A stretch of DNA of 64,000 nucleotides from Liquidambar formosana (GCA_039720395.1 CM077832.1:10929967-10993966), one strand, 5' to 3'. Counted from the stretch's first letter, positions 46,194 through 59,053 are shown. The notes: generated by a model from the letters alone, not told the origin. Made by a program: numbers and translations.

Positions 46194-49103
46194 ATGGGCG
46201 CTGCTGGTGGGTTCACTAACCCTAAGAAGGATGACCCTAATCCTTCTACTAGGGATTATCCAGGCAAACTAACATGGTTCGTCTTGATAACTTGCATTGT
46301 TGCTGCCATGGGTGGTTTGATTTTTGGCTACGATATCGGTATTTCTGGTGGAGTGACATCCATGGCTCCGTTTTTGGAGAATTTTTTTGGATCCGTTTAT
46401 CATCAAGAGCAGCAAGATCACTCGACCAACCAGTACTGCAAGTTTAATAGTGCACTTTTGACGATCTTCACGTCATCATTGTACTTGGCTGCTCTGGTTG
46501 CATCATTCTTTGCGTCGTGGATAACGAGAAGATTTGGTCGGAGAATATCCATGATAGCTGGCGGTGTGGTTTTCTTGGGGGGAGCTATTCTCAATGCTTC
46601 TGCTGTACATATTGCCATGCTAATTATCGGTCGGATTCTATTGGGTATTGGTGTTGGTTTCGCCTCTCAGGTAAACTCGAATCTTATTTGCATGCAAGTC
46701 ATCTATTTATCTATTTATTTTTTATTACGGAGTAGTAGAGAAGCTTTTTTTTTTTTTTTTGGTTCTTTATCATCAATTCCCCCATGTACTCCATTAGACA
46801 CGCAGAAATTAAATCAATAAGAATACAACTCTTTGCTCTGTCACAGTCTCATAACACTGATTGGTATATCTTGTTTTATTTAGGCGCTGTCTTCAATTTT
46901 TTTAAATGGAGTTGTCATGTGGACTATATATATGTTTTGTTTCATCTTTCGGTTCTATGGAGCTTCTCGCTTGTATTAGGGGTCAGACTATAGGCTTTAT
47001 GCTAGGTTTTGAGCTTTTGCTGGGATTGTGATGCCTGTTGGCTGTGTTTGCTTTGGGGATTGCATGCGTTGGCCTGTTGTATACGCTTATTTGCTTGCTT
47101 GAGGTCTTGCTATTTTAATTTTGGCGGGGTTTGTTCCTTGTTTGGCTTGTATTTTGAGTCATCTTTATTAATAAAATATGTTCCTTTTTCCAGAATTTAA
47201 AATTAAAAAATAAAAAATAAAAAAAATACCATCAGCCCTTGTGGGCTAGTGGGTACTAGGGTGCGGTTGGGGTGTGTGTAGAGTCTGCCTAGGGTCCAAT
47301 CCCCTCCGTTGTGTGATTTTGCATTAACTGTTTGATCAAGTATTATTGATAGGATTTGTGTATGTGGAAAATTTTCGTTAAATTTAATAAAAGCACTATA
47401 TATGATTATATGATCCATATATGCCACTAACTATGGTTTCAATCGCAGTCTGTGCCACTATACGTCTCAGAAATGGCTCCATACAAATACCGCGGCTCTC
47501 TCAACGTCCTATTCCAATTATCCATCACCATAGGTATTTTAGTAGCCAATGTGATCAACTACATGACAGCCAAGATCGAGGGCGGCTGGGGGTGGCGCGT
47601 CAGCCTGGGCGGTGCCGCCGTCCCTGCCATTTTCATCGCCGTCACCGCGTTTTGGCTACCCGACACACCAAACTCCATGATCGAAAGGGACCAGCCCGAA
47701 AAAGCCCTAGAGATGCTCCAAAAAATCCGCGGCGTCCCCCTCACGGAAATCCAGGCCGAGTTCAACGATCTAGTGGCTGCAAGTAAAGCATCAAAGGCCG
47801 TGAAGCATCCATGGAAGAATATCCGTGAGAGGCAATATAGGCCCCAGCTGACCATGTCTATACTCATCCCATTTTTCCAGCAACTTACCGGCATTAATGT
47901 CATCATGTTTTATGCTCCGGTGCTTTTTATAACGATTGGGTTTGGGAGTAATGCTTCACTCATGTCGGCCGTCATTACCGGTGCTGTCAATGTTGCAGCA
48001 ACGTTTCTCTCTGTTTATGGGACTGATAAGTGGGGGAGGAGACCTCTTTTCCTGTGGGGTGGATGTCAAATGCTTATATTTCAGGTAAGAAACGAAATTC
48101 TCAAATTATTTTTGAATTTTTCCTGGATATCTTGTATGTTTTAATAATTCTTGAATTATTTCCAAATAATATGAATATTACAAATTCCCAAATTATTTCA
48201 AAAATTAAAGATCGAAATATTCCAAATATATATGAAATCATAACGCATTTTTTCTATGAAGTTAGATCTTATTGATTTATTTACTCAATAAATTTTCATA
48301 TATTTTTTTGGCGGCGATTGTCTTAGTACTAGACGCACTTCCTAACACCCAAACCCGCTAGTTCAAAAGTTCCTATATAAAAGGTCCCATTTACAATTTT
48401 GGCATTATGCCCTATTCAAAAAAACGTCAAGTAAATTTTAACCTTAGCTAGGCCACGATTTGTGTTGGGCAGCTCCTAATATATAATTAATACTACGTAT
48501 TATTCTCGTTTCTAAGTCTAGGTGCTAGATGAATTTTTGTAACTTAATTTTGTAGTCATTGCAATATACCAACGATCGATTGAATGATCTTTTAAATATC
48601 ATTTATACATCTTGCCTATGCAGATTGCGGTCACAGCTCTGATCGGATGGAAATTCGGAGTGACAGGGGTGGTGAATAATTTGCCAATGTGGTATGCCAT
48701 TGTCGTTGTGGTCTGCATCTGTGCCTATGTATCTGCCTTTGCATATTCATGGGGACCTCTAGGATGGTTGGTGCCGAGCGAGATTTTCCCACTCGAGATT
48801 CGATCAGCAGCGCAGAGTTTAACTGTTTCCACCAACATGCTCTTCACATACCTCGTCGCCCAGCTTTTCCTCACCATGCTTTGTCACCTCAAGTTCGGAT
48901 TGTTCATCTTCTTTGCGATTTTCGTGGCCGTGATGACCGTCTTCATCTACTTCTTCTTGCCAGAGACTAAGAACATACCAATCGAGGAGATGTCACAAGT
49001 GTGGAGGCAACATTGGTATTGGAAGAGATTTGTGCCGGCAAAAGGTGGTAGAGACCTGGAGGATGGGCAGCATCCCAAGAAGAGTTTTTTAGAATTAATT
49101 TAG
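46194..49103 (+). CDS. STP-B: hexose/H+ symporter, sugar transport protein (STP1/STP12-like)
   Basis: Exons are 46194-46670, 47449-48084 and 48624-49103, the same sizes and phases as STP-A, giving 530 residues with no lesion. All transport motifs listed for STP-A are kept, including Asp47, Arg147, Cys82 and Cys458. Copy-specific residues by eye: Lys12, Arg20, Asn63, Thr225, Leu257, Asn265 and Lys511; it shares Ala343, Val374, Ile470, Val474, His521, Phe526 and Leu529 with STP-C. Most lie in loops or termini or are conservative, so the same hexose-uptake role is expected. Asn63 (for Lys) lies in the first extracellular loop next to the lid domain. The intact open frame and equal exon lengths suggest it is functional or very young. 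Confidence 0.93.
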
Positions 49104-50696
49104 TGTAAGCCTTTCCATTCTGCTGCGCAGGTTTATTTTTTTCTCCAGCTTAATGCTGGACATACTTTGAACAGTTAGACTATAACTAATAGGGGCCAAA
49201 AACAATTATAGTTATCTTATTGGAGGCATTTATGTTTATTTTCACAAGTTTGAGGTGCTTTTTTAATTGTAATTTTGATTTTAATTTAAATTTTAATATT
49301 TCGGGTTATGATCATTTTTGTGTTTTCTTCCTTTTAAAAAAGAATGAAATGTAGGTTAACAAACATCAGGTTTAATGCTGTAAAAGCAATTCTGGTCTTT
49401 CTTTCTTAAATTGGGCTTTTTTTTTTTTCTTTTTTTTTTTTTTATTTTTTTAAAGCTTGTTTGGTTATTTTCTTCTTTGTAAGGAGTGTGATGAATACTC
49501 TGTTTTCCTCTGCTTTGGTGGGGTGCAAGGTTCGTTTTAAGACTAATTGAGTATAGGTGATGAATTGGGTACGCGGTTCTGGTTGGGGTTTGGTTTTATG
49601 GGAAGTTCTGAACAGCCTTTGTTGGGGTTGAGTTGTATCAGTTGGGAGAGTCATATTTAGCCTTGAGTTTTTGATCCTTTTAAAGTTCTTTCTTGCTGCG
49701 ATTCTCATATTTAGGGTGTTTTTGGTGATGGGAAAAGCTAAGAAGGTGTCAGCAATATGTGAAAGTTAGAATTATTGATTTTTCAAGGAATGTGTAAGAC
49801 AACTTTCCACTCTTGATTATTCAAGGAATTATTGATCAATTTTGACCTAACTCTTGCTTTCTATCCTCACTTTTTTAAACTTACCAAGATTTTATGAAAA
49901 ATATGAAAGTTTTTCATGAAAACTAATTGTATTATTCACTTCAAAACCTCATTTTGAATAATTATATTAAATAAAGTTTTTTTAAAACTTGTCATTTGAG
50001 TAGATTTTTTAACCATTTATAGTTTTTATTTTTATAAAATAAAACATAGAATATAAATAATCAAAAAAATTCGCTTAAATCATAGATTTTGAAAAATCTT
50101 TGGGATGGCAATAGCTGCCCCCATAGGCATTTAACGCGGTTTTGGATCCTAAAAATGCGTTTGGGCCGCTCAGAATTGATCCCAAACAGACCCTGTATGT
50201 CTAGCCTTCCAACAAATTGACAACCTGGCAACAATACTCCACCACAGCAGGTTTCCTGTTTCCTCTTCACAAAGCCCTTTTCAACCCTGGGAATCCTGCC
50301 CATTTCATCATAGTAAAAGCCCAAGTAAGTGGGCCTTCTTTTTTTTTTTTTTTCACTATACACACAGATACTCGTAGACCTGCAGGAGAAGGGGAGAACC
50401 CAAGTACTTGATCACTGTCGATTTTCTTCTTGCAACCAAACAGGGGCACCTTTGGATGTCTTATGGAACATTGAATTGTTGCATTGTATATATTTTACCT
50501 ATAATTTTATGAACATATCTCCATTATTGTTAATGAGGCCATTATGTAAAATGGTAAACGTTACCAAAGGATTATTGTGAAAACGGAATTGTGGCTTTTT
50601 TTTTTCTTTTTTGGTAGGACAGATGCTTAAACTCACCCATGTGACTCCGAAAAGAATACTCTACTTTCAAAGCAGAAATAGAAACCCACACCTAAA
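49104..50696. other. 3' flank of STP-B
   Basis: Near-identical to the STP-C flank (62100-63705) and partly to that of STP-A. It carries the 3'UTR, a long T run (about 49420-49450) and the AT-rich foldback stretch. It ends at the junction with the STP-D fragment at 50697-50699. No gene is seen. Confidence 0.65.
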
Positions 50697-51413
50697 TTAC
50701 AATTTTGGCATTATGCCCTATTCAAAAAAACGTCATGTAAATTTTAACCTTAGCTAGGCCACGATTTGTATTGGGCAATTCCTAATATATAATTAATACT
50801 ATGTATTATTCTCGTTTCTAAGTCTAGGTGTTAGATGAATTTTTGTAACTTAATTTTGCAGTCATTGCAATATACCAATGATCGATTGAATGATCTTTTA
50901 AATATCATTTATACATCTTGCTTATACAGATCGCGATCACAGCTCTAATCGGATGGATCGAAATTCGGAGTAACAGGGGTGGTGAATAATTTGCTAATGT
51001 GGTATGCCATTGTCGTTGTGGTCTGCATCTGTGCCTATGTATCTGCCTTTGCATATTCATGGGGACCTCTAGGATGGTTCGTGCCGAGCGAGATTTTCCC
51101 ACTCGAGATTCGGTCAGCAGCGCAGAGTTTAACTGTTTCCACCAACATGCTCTTCACATACCTCATCACCTAGCTTTTCCTCACCATGCTTTGTCACCTC
51201 AAGTTCGGATTGTTCCTCTTCTTTGTGTTTTTCGTGGCTGTGATGACCGTCTTCATCTACTTCTTCTTGCCAGAGACTAAGAACATACCAATCGAGGAGA
51301 TGTCACAAGTGTGGAGGCAAAATTGGTATTGGAAGAGATTTGTGCCGGTAGAAGGTGGTAAAGACCTGGAGGATGGGCAGCCTCCCAAGAAGAGTTTTTT
51401 AGAATTAATTTAG
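50697..51413 (+). pseudogene. STP-D: truncated STP gene, intron 2 and last exon only
   Basis: Sequence switches at TTA (50697-50699) from STP-B 3' flank to the middle of STP intron 2 (ACAATTTTGGCATTATGCC). The last exon follows the acceptor TATACAG, starting at 50930. It has an extra ATCG (GGATGGATCGAAATTC against GGATGGAAATTC) that shifts the frame, and a TAG in the segment equal to LVAQLF (LIT-stop-LF). Exons 1 and 2 and the promoter are missing, so it is not functional. Intron 2 and 3' flank details (CGTCATG, and the remnant near 51660-51830) are closest to STP-A, so its source was an A-like copy. Confidence 0.9.
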
Positions 51414-51835
51414 TGTAAACCTTTTCATTCTGCTGCGTAGGTTTATTTTTTTCTCCAGCTCAATGCTAGTCATACTTTGAACAGTTAGACTACAACTAAT
51501 AGGGGCCAAAAACAATTATAGTTATCTTATTGGAAGCATTTATGTTTATTTTCACAAGTTTGGGGTGCTTTTTTAATTGTAATTTTAATTTTATTTTTTC
51601 GGGTTATGATCATTTTTGTGTTTTCTTCCTTTTAAAAAAGAATGAAATGTAGGTTAACAGACATCAGGTTTAATGCTTTAAGAGTGTGATTGCTTAAGAC
51701 ATTGATGCCCAGTGTGGTAGGAAGAATGGAAAAAGTATTTGGAAGGAAGGAAAGGGGGAGGGATAGAGTTTTCGTCCCTAGGGAGAGGAAACATTTTTTC
51801 TTTCCTCTTTGTTTCGTAGAATGGAAAAAGTTTAG
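51414..51835. other. 3' flank of STP-D
   Basis: Matches the flank of STP-A through about 20890, including the purine-rich remnant (about 51735-51830) that the STP-B and STP-C flanks lack. No gene is seen. Confidence 0.6.
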
Positions 51836-52530
51836 GCTCTAGTAAAATGCATCTCCAAATGTCAGGATGTCTTCAAAGAGATGGTTTCAGATTGTTTTGA
51901 TAAGGATGGTGATGGATATGATAAAGTTCTTCTCAAAGACGCTTAGACTCTTGAATTTTAGTGTAAGTGATATTTAGGATGGCATTTCTCCTGTGGTCTT
52001 TCCCCCTTTTTCTTAGTTTTTTTAATGAATGATGATCAAATTCAATAAATTTTTTTTCCAAAAAGCTGAGGAACTGGATTGATAACCAAAATTCAATATT
52101 TGTTGAAACTGGAAAGGAAGCAAAAGAAAAAGTTAAGGCAACAAAGGATAAGGTAACATAAATGATAAGCTATAAGGGTTTTGGGTATTTACAATAAATG
52201 TATTAGCATGTTCTTGAAGTACTCTGTGTTCTAAAGTTCATATTTTGTACTGGAAAAACGTGTGGAGTAGAAGTCATAGGATGAGGTGACCAAATCTATT
52301 ATTGCAAAAAATGGTGCCCCTCTTTCAATTTCTAAGCATGAAGCTATTGTTTCATGAATAAAAACTGAAGTGGCAAAAGCTCATGTCGAGATGCTGGAGG
52401 TAATGGGCATGGTACCCAAGAGTTTATGTTTAGGATTTCTTATTCTTCTATTTCATACGTATTGAACATTTTCTATTCAAGTTCTGCTCCCCATGGCTTG
52501 TCTTGTGGTTGAGATGGGTACCACATCCAT
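51836..52530 (+). other. Unidentified segment with exon-like pieces
   Basis: Two or three short stretches read like broken exons: one with FDKDGDG (about 51895-51918), one with ETGKEAKEKVKATKDK (about 52107-52155), and one with KHEAIVS and KAHVEMLEV (about 52330-52405), with GTAA sequences that could be splice donors after some. I cannot assign a family, and FDKDGDG alone is too little to call an EF-hand. It is found only here in the window. Confidence 0.25.
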
Positions 52531-52878
52531 CAACCAAGGTCTACTTGGTATCAGTTGACACACATAATAATAATTATTATCATTTTTTAACCCTAACTAC
52601 CTTATCCTTTTCTTTCCAAGATAACATGAAGCATATCCAATGAGACATCTTTGTTGCCTACGAAGAGCAGACCCAGAATTTGAAATAACCCTGCGTTAGA
52701 GTTCCATCACTTCATTATATGAAATCACCCTCTTTTTTTAAATTAAAAAAAAAAATTGGGACAGCTATTGGCACCCCAAGACTTTCCTCTGATCTCTTAC
52801 TAATTTTAAACTTTCCAAAATTTTATGAAAACTATAAAAGGTTTATATAAAACTAGCCAAGTTATGCATTAGATAATA
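52531..52878. other. Start of unit C flank
   Basis: 52540-52660 matches 14345-14450 with a small extra segment. The rest belongs to an older AT-rich inverted-repeat element, whose other end lies near 55540-55690 and whose relatives are the foldback stretches downstream of the STP genes. Confidence 0.5.
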
Positions 52879-55263
52879 GGGTTAATTTCTTTTTAATACC
52901 TTCAACTTTAGGGGTAGTTTCAATTTGGTCCACAAACTTAGACTTGTCTCAATTTAGTGACAACTTATAAACTCTTATTGCAATGTGGTCCAGGGCCTGA
53001 CGTCTGTTACAGAAATAGATGGAAAATGCACATGATACGCACGTGCCGCTTACGTGGAGCCTATGTGACAGCCATATAAGCATTCTTGCCCAATTATAGT
53101 CGACTATGTCATTTTATAGTCGACTATAATAAATAGAGAGTTGTAGTAGTTGAAATTGATGTTTGAACATTCAATATAGGCGACTGGCAAACGTTATAGT
53201 CGACTATAACAGACAGAAAGTTTATTTTAGTTCTAGAATCCATTTATAGTCGACTATAATTTGTTTATGGTCAACTATAACAGTCAGAAAATGTAGTTAT
53301 GTATGTTTTTATGTTTTGATGTAAAATTATCGTTTACGCTTGTGATGTTAACTTAGGCCATTTCAAATAAGATGTTACCATACTCATGTGCTTAATAGAG
53401 CAATCATTTACGATACTAAAGACCTAAAAAGTAAGGCAAAGCTTACACTCGCATTGTATAGGAAGGTTGTAACCAAATTCCTATTTAGCATCAAAATTTT
53501 GGGTTTATAACAAAAACCTCACCCTTACAAAGATAAGATTAATGCAACAATTTCGCATAGTTAAAATGGGTTTTACATGTCTCCAAAAATGGTAAATTAT
53601 AGTATGAAGTCACCTTTAAACTAAGTCCTGTAATTTTTGCACCTTTAAACTAAGTCTTGTAATTTTTGCAAGAAGGACATGAACAAAATAGCCTCTTATT
53701 CCCCCCCCCCCCTCTGATGCTGGTACCCTTTATGCAGCTAAATCTAAAACCACCAAAGCACATTCCAGCTATGATGAGAATCTACTAATAAATAAAGAAG
53801 CATAGCAACATCCTTCCCATCCATCTCAGCAGCCTAATAGCATGAGATGCAGCCAAAACTTACTTCTAACCCCAAACAACTTTTCCAATAAATTCTTATC
53901 AAGAAATCTAGCCATGTTGAAAATTCACTCATGATCGATGAAGCACAACAACCATTCTACCCAAACATTTTATAATTTTTTCTAACAAAACAAAATTTTA
54001 ATCCTATCCTGCCAAATACAGCAAAACACAAAACCTACTAATCCACACCTTCAGAAACACCTCATAACAAAACATGAAAACCTTCCCTATAAATATTAGA
54101 GAAAAACACGAATGCTACAACATCCCAATCACAAAGTCCTATAAAAAAAACCCTTGTATTTCCAACACCCATAGCAAGCAACAATATCCTCAAACCTGTC
54201 CTTGGTACTTTTTCATACTGATCCTAATCCCTCACTTCCATTTCTACTAATTCAAAAATTCCTTTTCACTTCCCACACACTTTATACCTAATTATTCGCC
54301 CAGTTCCCAACTTTTTAGTTTTTCCAAAATTAATTTGCCACTTACAACAGTACTTATTAAATCACTACCCTTTTGCCTACAATCCAAATTTTTCTTCCAA
54401 GTTTAATTCTTTCCCACTTTCACCTTAGAACAACCCTTCCATATTTTCCATCCCAACAAATCTTCAACCAACTTGTTCTCTCTCTTCACAACTTTTGATT
54501 TCCTCTTACTTTGGCAAAAATCACTAGAGAAACCCCTTCAATTTCTTCATCAAACAAATCATCAGAAGAAAAAAAAAATCCCTAATCGATGTGTTTCAAA
54601 CAATAAACACAACCGACATTAGCATTAAACTCTACCTCATTGTCCTTATTATTGCAATTTTTTATGTTTCGAACACCATCTTATCCATCTCCAATCTCCT
54701 CCATAAACCTGCCCCATCCCATGACAATCTTCAAACTCATACCCATTTTCCTTGAAAAATATCTTATCTTCCCCAAAACGAGAAGGAATGCTCAAAAATG
54801 CTTTAGCAAGGATTCCTTTTACAAGCATTTTTCTTTCTCGTTCCTTGCCCTTTCCCTGTTTCTTTGAATTGTAGCTCGCGACGAGTGCCGACAGCTTCTC
54901 AAGCCTCCAACTCCGCAACTGCAGCTGCCGTGGCTGTTGCTGATTTATGGAGTCTATGTAAAGTTAAGGTTTTGGTTCAAGTGCAAACACGAGGAAGGAC
55001 TAGGGTAAGAGCTGGGATCAATCACATGAGGGTCACGTAGGGCTCTAATTGGGCGAGAATGCTTATGTGGCTGCCACATAGGCTCCACGTAAGCGGCACG
55101 TGCGCATCACGTGCATTTTTCGTCCATTTCTGTAACGGACGTTAGGCCCTGGACCACATTGCAACAAGAGCTTAAAAGTTGTCACTAAATTGAGACAATC
55201 CTAAGTTTGTGGACCAAATTGAAACTACCCCCGAAGTTGAAGGTATTAAAAAGTAATTAACCC
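52879..55263. mobile_element. Mutator-like element (MULE) with ~216-bp TIRs, non-autonomous
   Basis: Long terminal inverted repeats (52879-53094 and 55047-55263) begin GGGTTAATT. A perfect 9-bp target duplication, TAGATAATA, flanks them (52870-52878 and 55264-55272), the Mutator hallmark. No transposase is visible. The interior contains a palindrome cluster (53094-53280) and a more complex region (about 53700-54960) with only short frames, possibly captured host DNA. A 9-C run occurs near 53701. Confidence 0.9.
53094..53280. repeat. TTATAGTCGACTATAA palindromes
   Basis: The 16-bp palindrome is exact at 53114-53129, 53194-53209 and 53244-53259, near-exact at 53094-53108, and degenerate at about 53264-53280 and near 53172. 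The cluster begins directly inside the left TIR of the MULE. Confidence 0.8.
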
Positions 55264-56001
55264 TAGATAATATCATTTAATTTTGAACAACTTTATAGAA
55301 GAAAATTTTTTTCTAAAATCAATCTTTTATTAGATTTTTTTTTTTTTTTTTTTTGCCAAAATCTATGGTTTAAATGGATTATTTGTCTATTTAATAAAAT
55401 AGAAACACCAAATGGCCAAAATGTCTACTTAAGTTATAAATTTTGGAAAATTTTTATCCCACGAAATCTTTTTAGCTATTTAATGAAATAGAAACACTAA
55501 ATGGCCAAAAAGTCTACTTAAATGATAAATTTTGAAATTTTTTTATTTCACAGAGTTGTTCAAAATGATCTTTTCTAGTGGACAATATGATCAGTTTTTA
55601 TAAATATATTTTATGTATATTTTTCACAAAATTTTTAGAAACTTAGAATAAGTGGGGCATAGAGCCCAATTTTCATGAAACTTAGATTTTTAGCCAAAAT
55701 CTATGGTTTAAATCTTTCTTTTTATTATTTTTTTGGCTAATTGTTAGTTTTTCTCACCTAGGCTAATTTCTTTCTATTATTGTTTTGGGCTAGTCATTTG
55801 TTTTTCTCACATGGGCTAATACTAAAGCTCACTTTAGTTATAGAAGTAAAAATAAAAAAATTTGGCAGGCTACCTAGGCTATAGCCTAGTGTAGCCTACT
55901 ATGTCCCTCTGCCCCTGCTGCCTACTAGGAGCAGCTTAAATATATTTCTATCCGTATATATTTTTTCCATTTTTCCCTTTTCTAGGTATAGTTGGAGGGG
56001 C
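55264..56001. other. Flank between two Mutator-like insertions
   Basis: AT-rich sequence including the right half of the older inverted-repeat element. From about 55918 to 56001 it matches the ancestral STP upstream flank (14438-14517 in unit A). No gene is seen. Confidence 0.5.
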
Positions 56002-57164
56002 TTTCGGATTGCTGCAGTCCTAATAAAAATACAGCACATGCTGTGCTAGTGGCAGATCGTGACACATGGCAATTTTAATACTTGGACGGCTCAGCATAAA
56101 ACACAACTATTAAAGGTCATTTGGGGTTGGAAGGTTAAGGGACTTAACGCCATTTGACGTTAAGTCCTTGGTACCCAGCAAAGTGGCAACGCTTTGTTTT
56201 CTTTCTAAATATTTCAAAAATCCTTAAAGAATGATCATGGAAAGCTTCTTCTCAAAGTCAGCAATGCCAAACCCTTACTCGCCTCGTCTCTCTCTTGCAA
56301 CCTTGCTTGGCCACCGACAATCGACGCTGCAAAAATCTTTCCGTCGAAACCACACTTGGCCGCTGGAAAGCCTATGATCACTCCTTGATGAACAGAAAGA
56401 AGGAACTCCTACGACCACACCTCGATGAACAGGTAGAAGGAACTCTTGACATTGACAGCAACGTTTGGGTTTTAGTGAGATTCACGGCCTTTGGTCCTAA
56501 GCATCATTCTATAATGTTGGTCCAAATACCATTTTACATTCAGTTTAGACAAATGAAACCCTACATCTAATTTGAACAAATAATCTGGAAAAAAAAAAAA
56601 AAAAAAAAAGATATTAGCTTTAAGCATAACGTACAGTAGCTGAAGATTCTCCAGCAAGATTTCTTCTCGGATGATCTTCAAGTTGATGTTAGGCTTTGGT
56701 TCTCACATGAGATTCACAAGTGCGAGCACAATAGAGAGAGATAGCGGCTACAGTGCGAAAAGGGCTTTTTGTTCTCTGATGAGATTCACTGAGGGGCGGC
56801 AGCGGCAGCGACAAGGGGTGATGACGGCAAGCAGTGATGGCGGCGAGCGGTGACAGCGGTGAGCGGACTGAGAAATGAGAGCAGATTAAGCGCGAAAAAC
56901 TTGAATGGGCGAATCAGAAATTGGGAAGAATTATAAAGGGATGGGGTTTTTTTAGGAAGGAAACAAAGCGTTGTCGTTTTGCTGGGTACCAAGGACTTAA
57001 CGTCAAACGGTATTAAAGTCACTTAACCTTCTAACCCCAAACAACCTTTAATAGCTTTGTTTTATGCTGAGCCGTCCAAGTATTAAAATTGCCATGTGTC
57101 GTGATTTGCCACTAGCACAGCATGTGTTGTATTTTTATTAGGACTGTAGCAAATCCGAATGCAT
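56002..57164. mobile_element. Second Mutator-like element with ~200-bp TIRs
   Basis: Left end CGGATTGCTGCAGTCCTAAT and reverse-complemented right end CGGATTTGCTACAGTCCTAA start long inverted repeats (about 56002-56206 and 56957-57160). Flanks TGGAGGGGC (55993-56001) and TAGAGGGAC (57165-57173) are a 9-bp target duplication with two changes. The undisturbed target is GTTGGAGGGACTC in units A and B (for example near 14510). It has no transposase; the interior has a GC-rich GGCGGCAGCGG tract and unassignable short frames. Confidence 0.85.
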
Positions 57165-57173
57165 TAGAGGGAC

Positions 57174-58980
57174 TCAAACCCCTAACCTATCCTTTCCTAC
57201 CCTTTAACCCATTTCTCTTCGATCCCCATTAGATTTGTCAAAGTATAAATAACATGTGGATCATTGAGAGTATTATTAGATGGAAAATTTAAAGATAAGC
57301 ATAATGGATAAGGTTAAAAAAATAAAAATAAATAAATATTAGTAAGCAAAGGAACTGATGTATTGGGGATAGGGTCTTAATTACCTAAGATAATATACCC
57401 AGCATTACAGATCTAATCCCGTAAAAGCATTTTTCTATATAGGTAGTGCTATGGACTTGGATTTGGTGCATTTCCTCCCTCTAACTGCACCATGCAGTTA
57501 TGATTGGACGGTAGACATATGGCAAGCCAAGAAACGGAAGGCGAATCTCGCTTTGGGGTGAAGGGCTTCCCCTCCTAACGGCGTTTGCCATTTAACTACA
57601 AAAAAATAAAAAAAAGGGTTGAAATGGCAGCGTTGGACGTGGTATTCTTTAACAACCGTAGCACTTCTTGATACAATGTATCACCTTAACATACCATATT
57701 AGTTGCTACAATTAATTGCTATACAGAGCATTTTCCATTTTATATTTAACCCTTAACAGATGTACCATTAATCCTAATTTTTAAGTATGTGCTACTCGCG
57801 CCTTTTTTTTTTTTTTTTTTCTCTCTCCACCGTCACACTCTCACTGCCACTCTCTCTCTTCCTCCTGTTTTTTTTCTTTCTCCACTGTCACTCTCTCTCA
57901 CTCTCTCTTTTCCATCTTCCTCCATTTCCCTCTCTCTTCTCTTCCATCTTCCTCTCTCTCCTCTTCCTCGCCATTTCATAGATGAGAGAAAAAGTGAGTC
58001 ACAGAACGAATGGCAGAGAACCCACGTCATTTCATCACCAGCGGAGGGATCACCGACGACGGTGGGTCGGAGGAGTTTAGATCTTCATGTCCGGCGAGAA
58101 TCACCACCATCGACTACTGCTGCAACTTGGACCGCCTTCTCCTAATGTCGGGATGTTGAGGAAGGCTGATCTTGCCGAATCTGGGGCTTTTCTCGCCGGA
58201 TCTGGTTTCATGGTCGCCGATGTCGTCGAAGACGCCTCTACAACACGCATGTGAACCTAAATCTGCCACGAAGGCCGACGATGTCCTCACCCCTCCGACG
58301 ATGATGGGGAACCCTTTCAATGGGCAAGCCGATCTCCCCTCCCTCTCTCTCTCTCTTTCTCTACTTTCAATTATTTCTCTTTGTGTTGATTTCAACAAGA
58401 AATTCATGAATTTATCTGAGAAATTCATGGCTGCCTTGGCTTCACTCAGATAAATTCGTGACTGCCATGGATTGTGAGAAATTCGTGATTTTATTCGATG
58501 TTATCTGTAATGAATGTGATTTTATTTGTGATCAATGTGGATTTATTTATGATAAATCTGAAATTATCTGTGGTTTGAATTTATCTGTGATAATTTTTGT
58601 GTTTTGCGTTACGATGAGCGAGCCATGGCTTCCATGGTCCCCAGCCATGGCAGCCATGGCAATGTTTCTCTTCTCTGATTTTGTTTCTTTTCTCATTTTA
58701 TTGGGTGGGGTTTGTCGGCGAGTGAGGGGTTCGTCGGGGAAGGGGTTTTTTTTTTTCCTTTTTGGTGGGGTTCGAGGGAGAAGGGTGGGATTCGCCGGAG
58801 GGGTGAGGGGTTTGTTGGAGGGAGAAGGGAGTTTGTCTGAGAGCTGAGGGTTTCGTGGTGAAGGGAGTAGAGTATATGATTCGAAGAGAGGCGTTATATC
58901 CCGGATCACACCTTACGTCAGGGTGCTGACGTGGAGTGTCCAGGTCAGTTGTTGTATGGTTTTGCTTCCCAATATTGAAA
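57174..58980. other. Shortened upstream block of STP-C
   Basis: Matches 14520-14815 and then 16205-17375 of unit A. The ~1.2 kb in between (including the 123-bp tandem duplication) is missing, and an unrelated insert (about 57477-57610) is present. The GC-rich block is at 57789-58324 and its putative donor is GC. The right-end TATAGCAACG tip seen in A and B is deleted near 58967. Confidence 0.5.
58913..58934 (+). promoter_or_regulatory. Paired ACGT-core motifs upstream of STP-C
   Basis: TTACGTCA and TGACGTGG are kept with the same 6-bp spacing, although sequence just downstream is shortened. Confidence 0.5.
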
Positions 58981-59045
58981 GCTAGTTCAGTCCCAATCGG
59001 TTTAGTTTTACTACCCTCATCAGGATTTGCAAACTTACGGTTAAT

Positions 59046-59053
59046 TATATAAA
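59046..59053 (+). promoter_or_regulatory. TATA box of STP-C
   Basis: TATATAAA, 116 bp before the ATG. Confidence 0.7.

Noticed and set aside
54640..54918. Sense and antisense frames in the MULE interior as genes
   Set aside because: They are short, overlap each other, have no recognised family, and sit in a transposon; kept only as a possible captured fragment.
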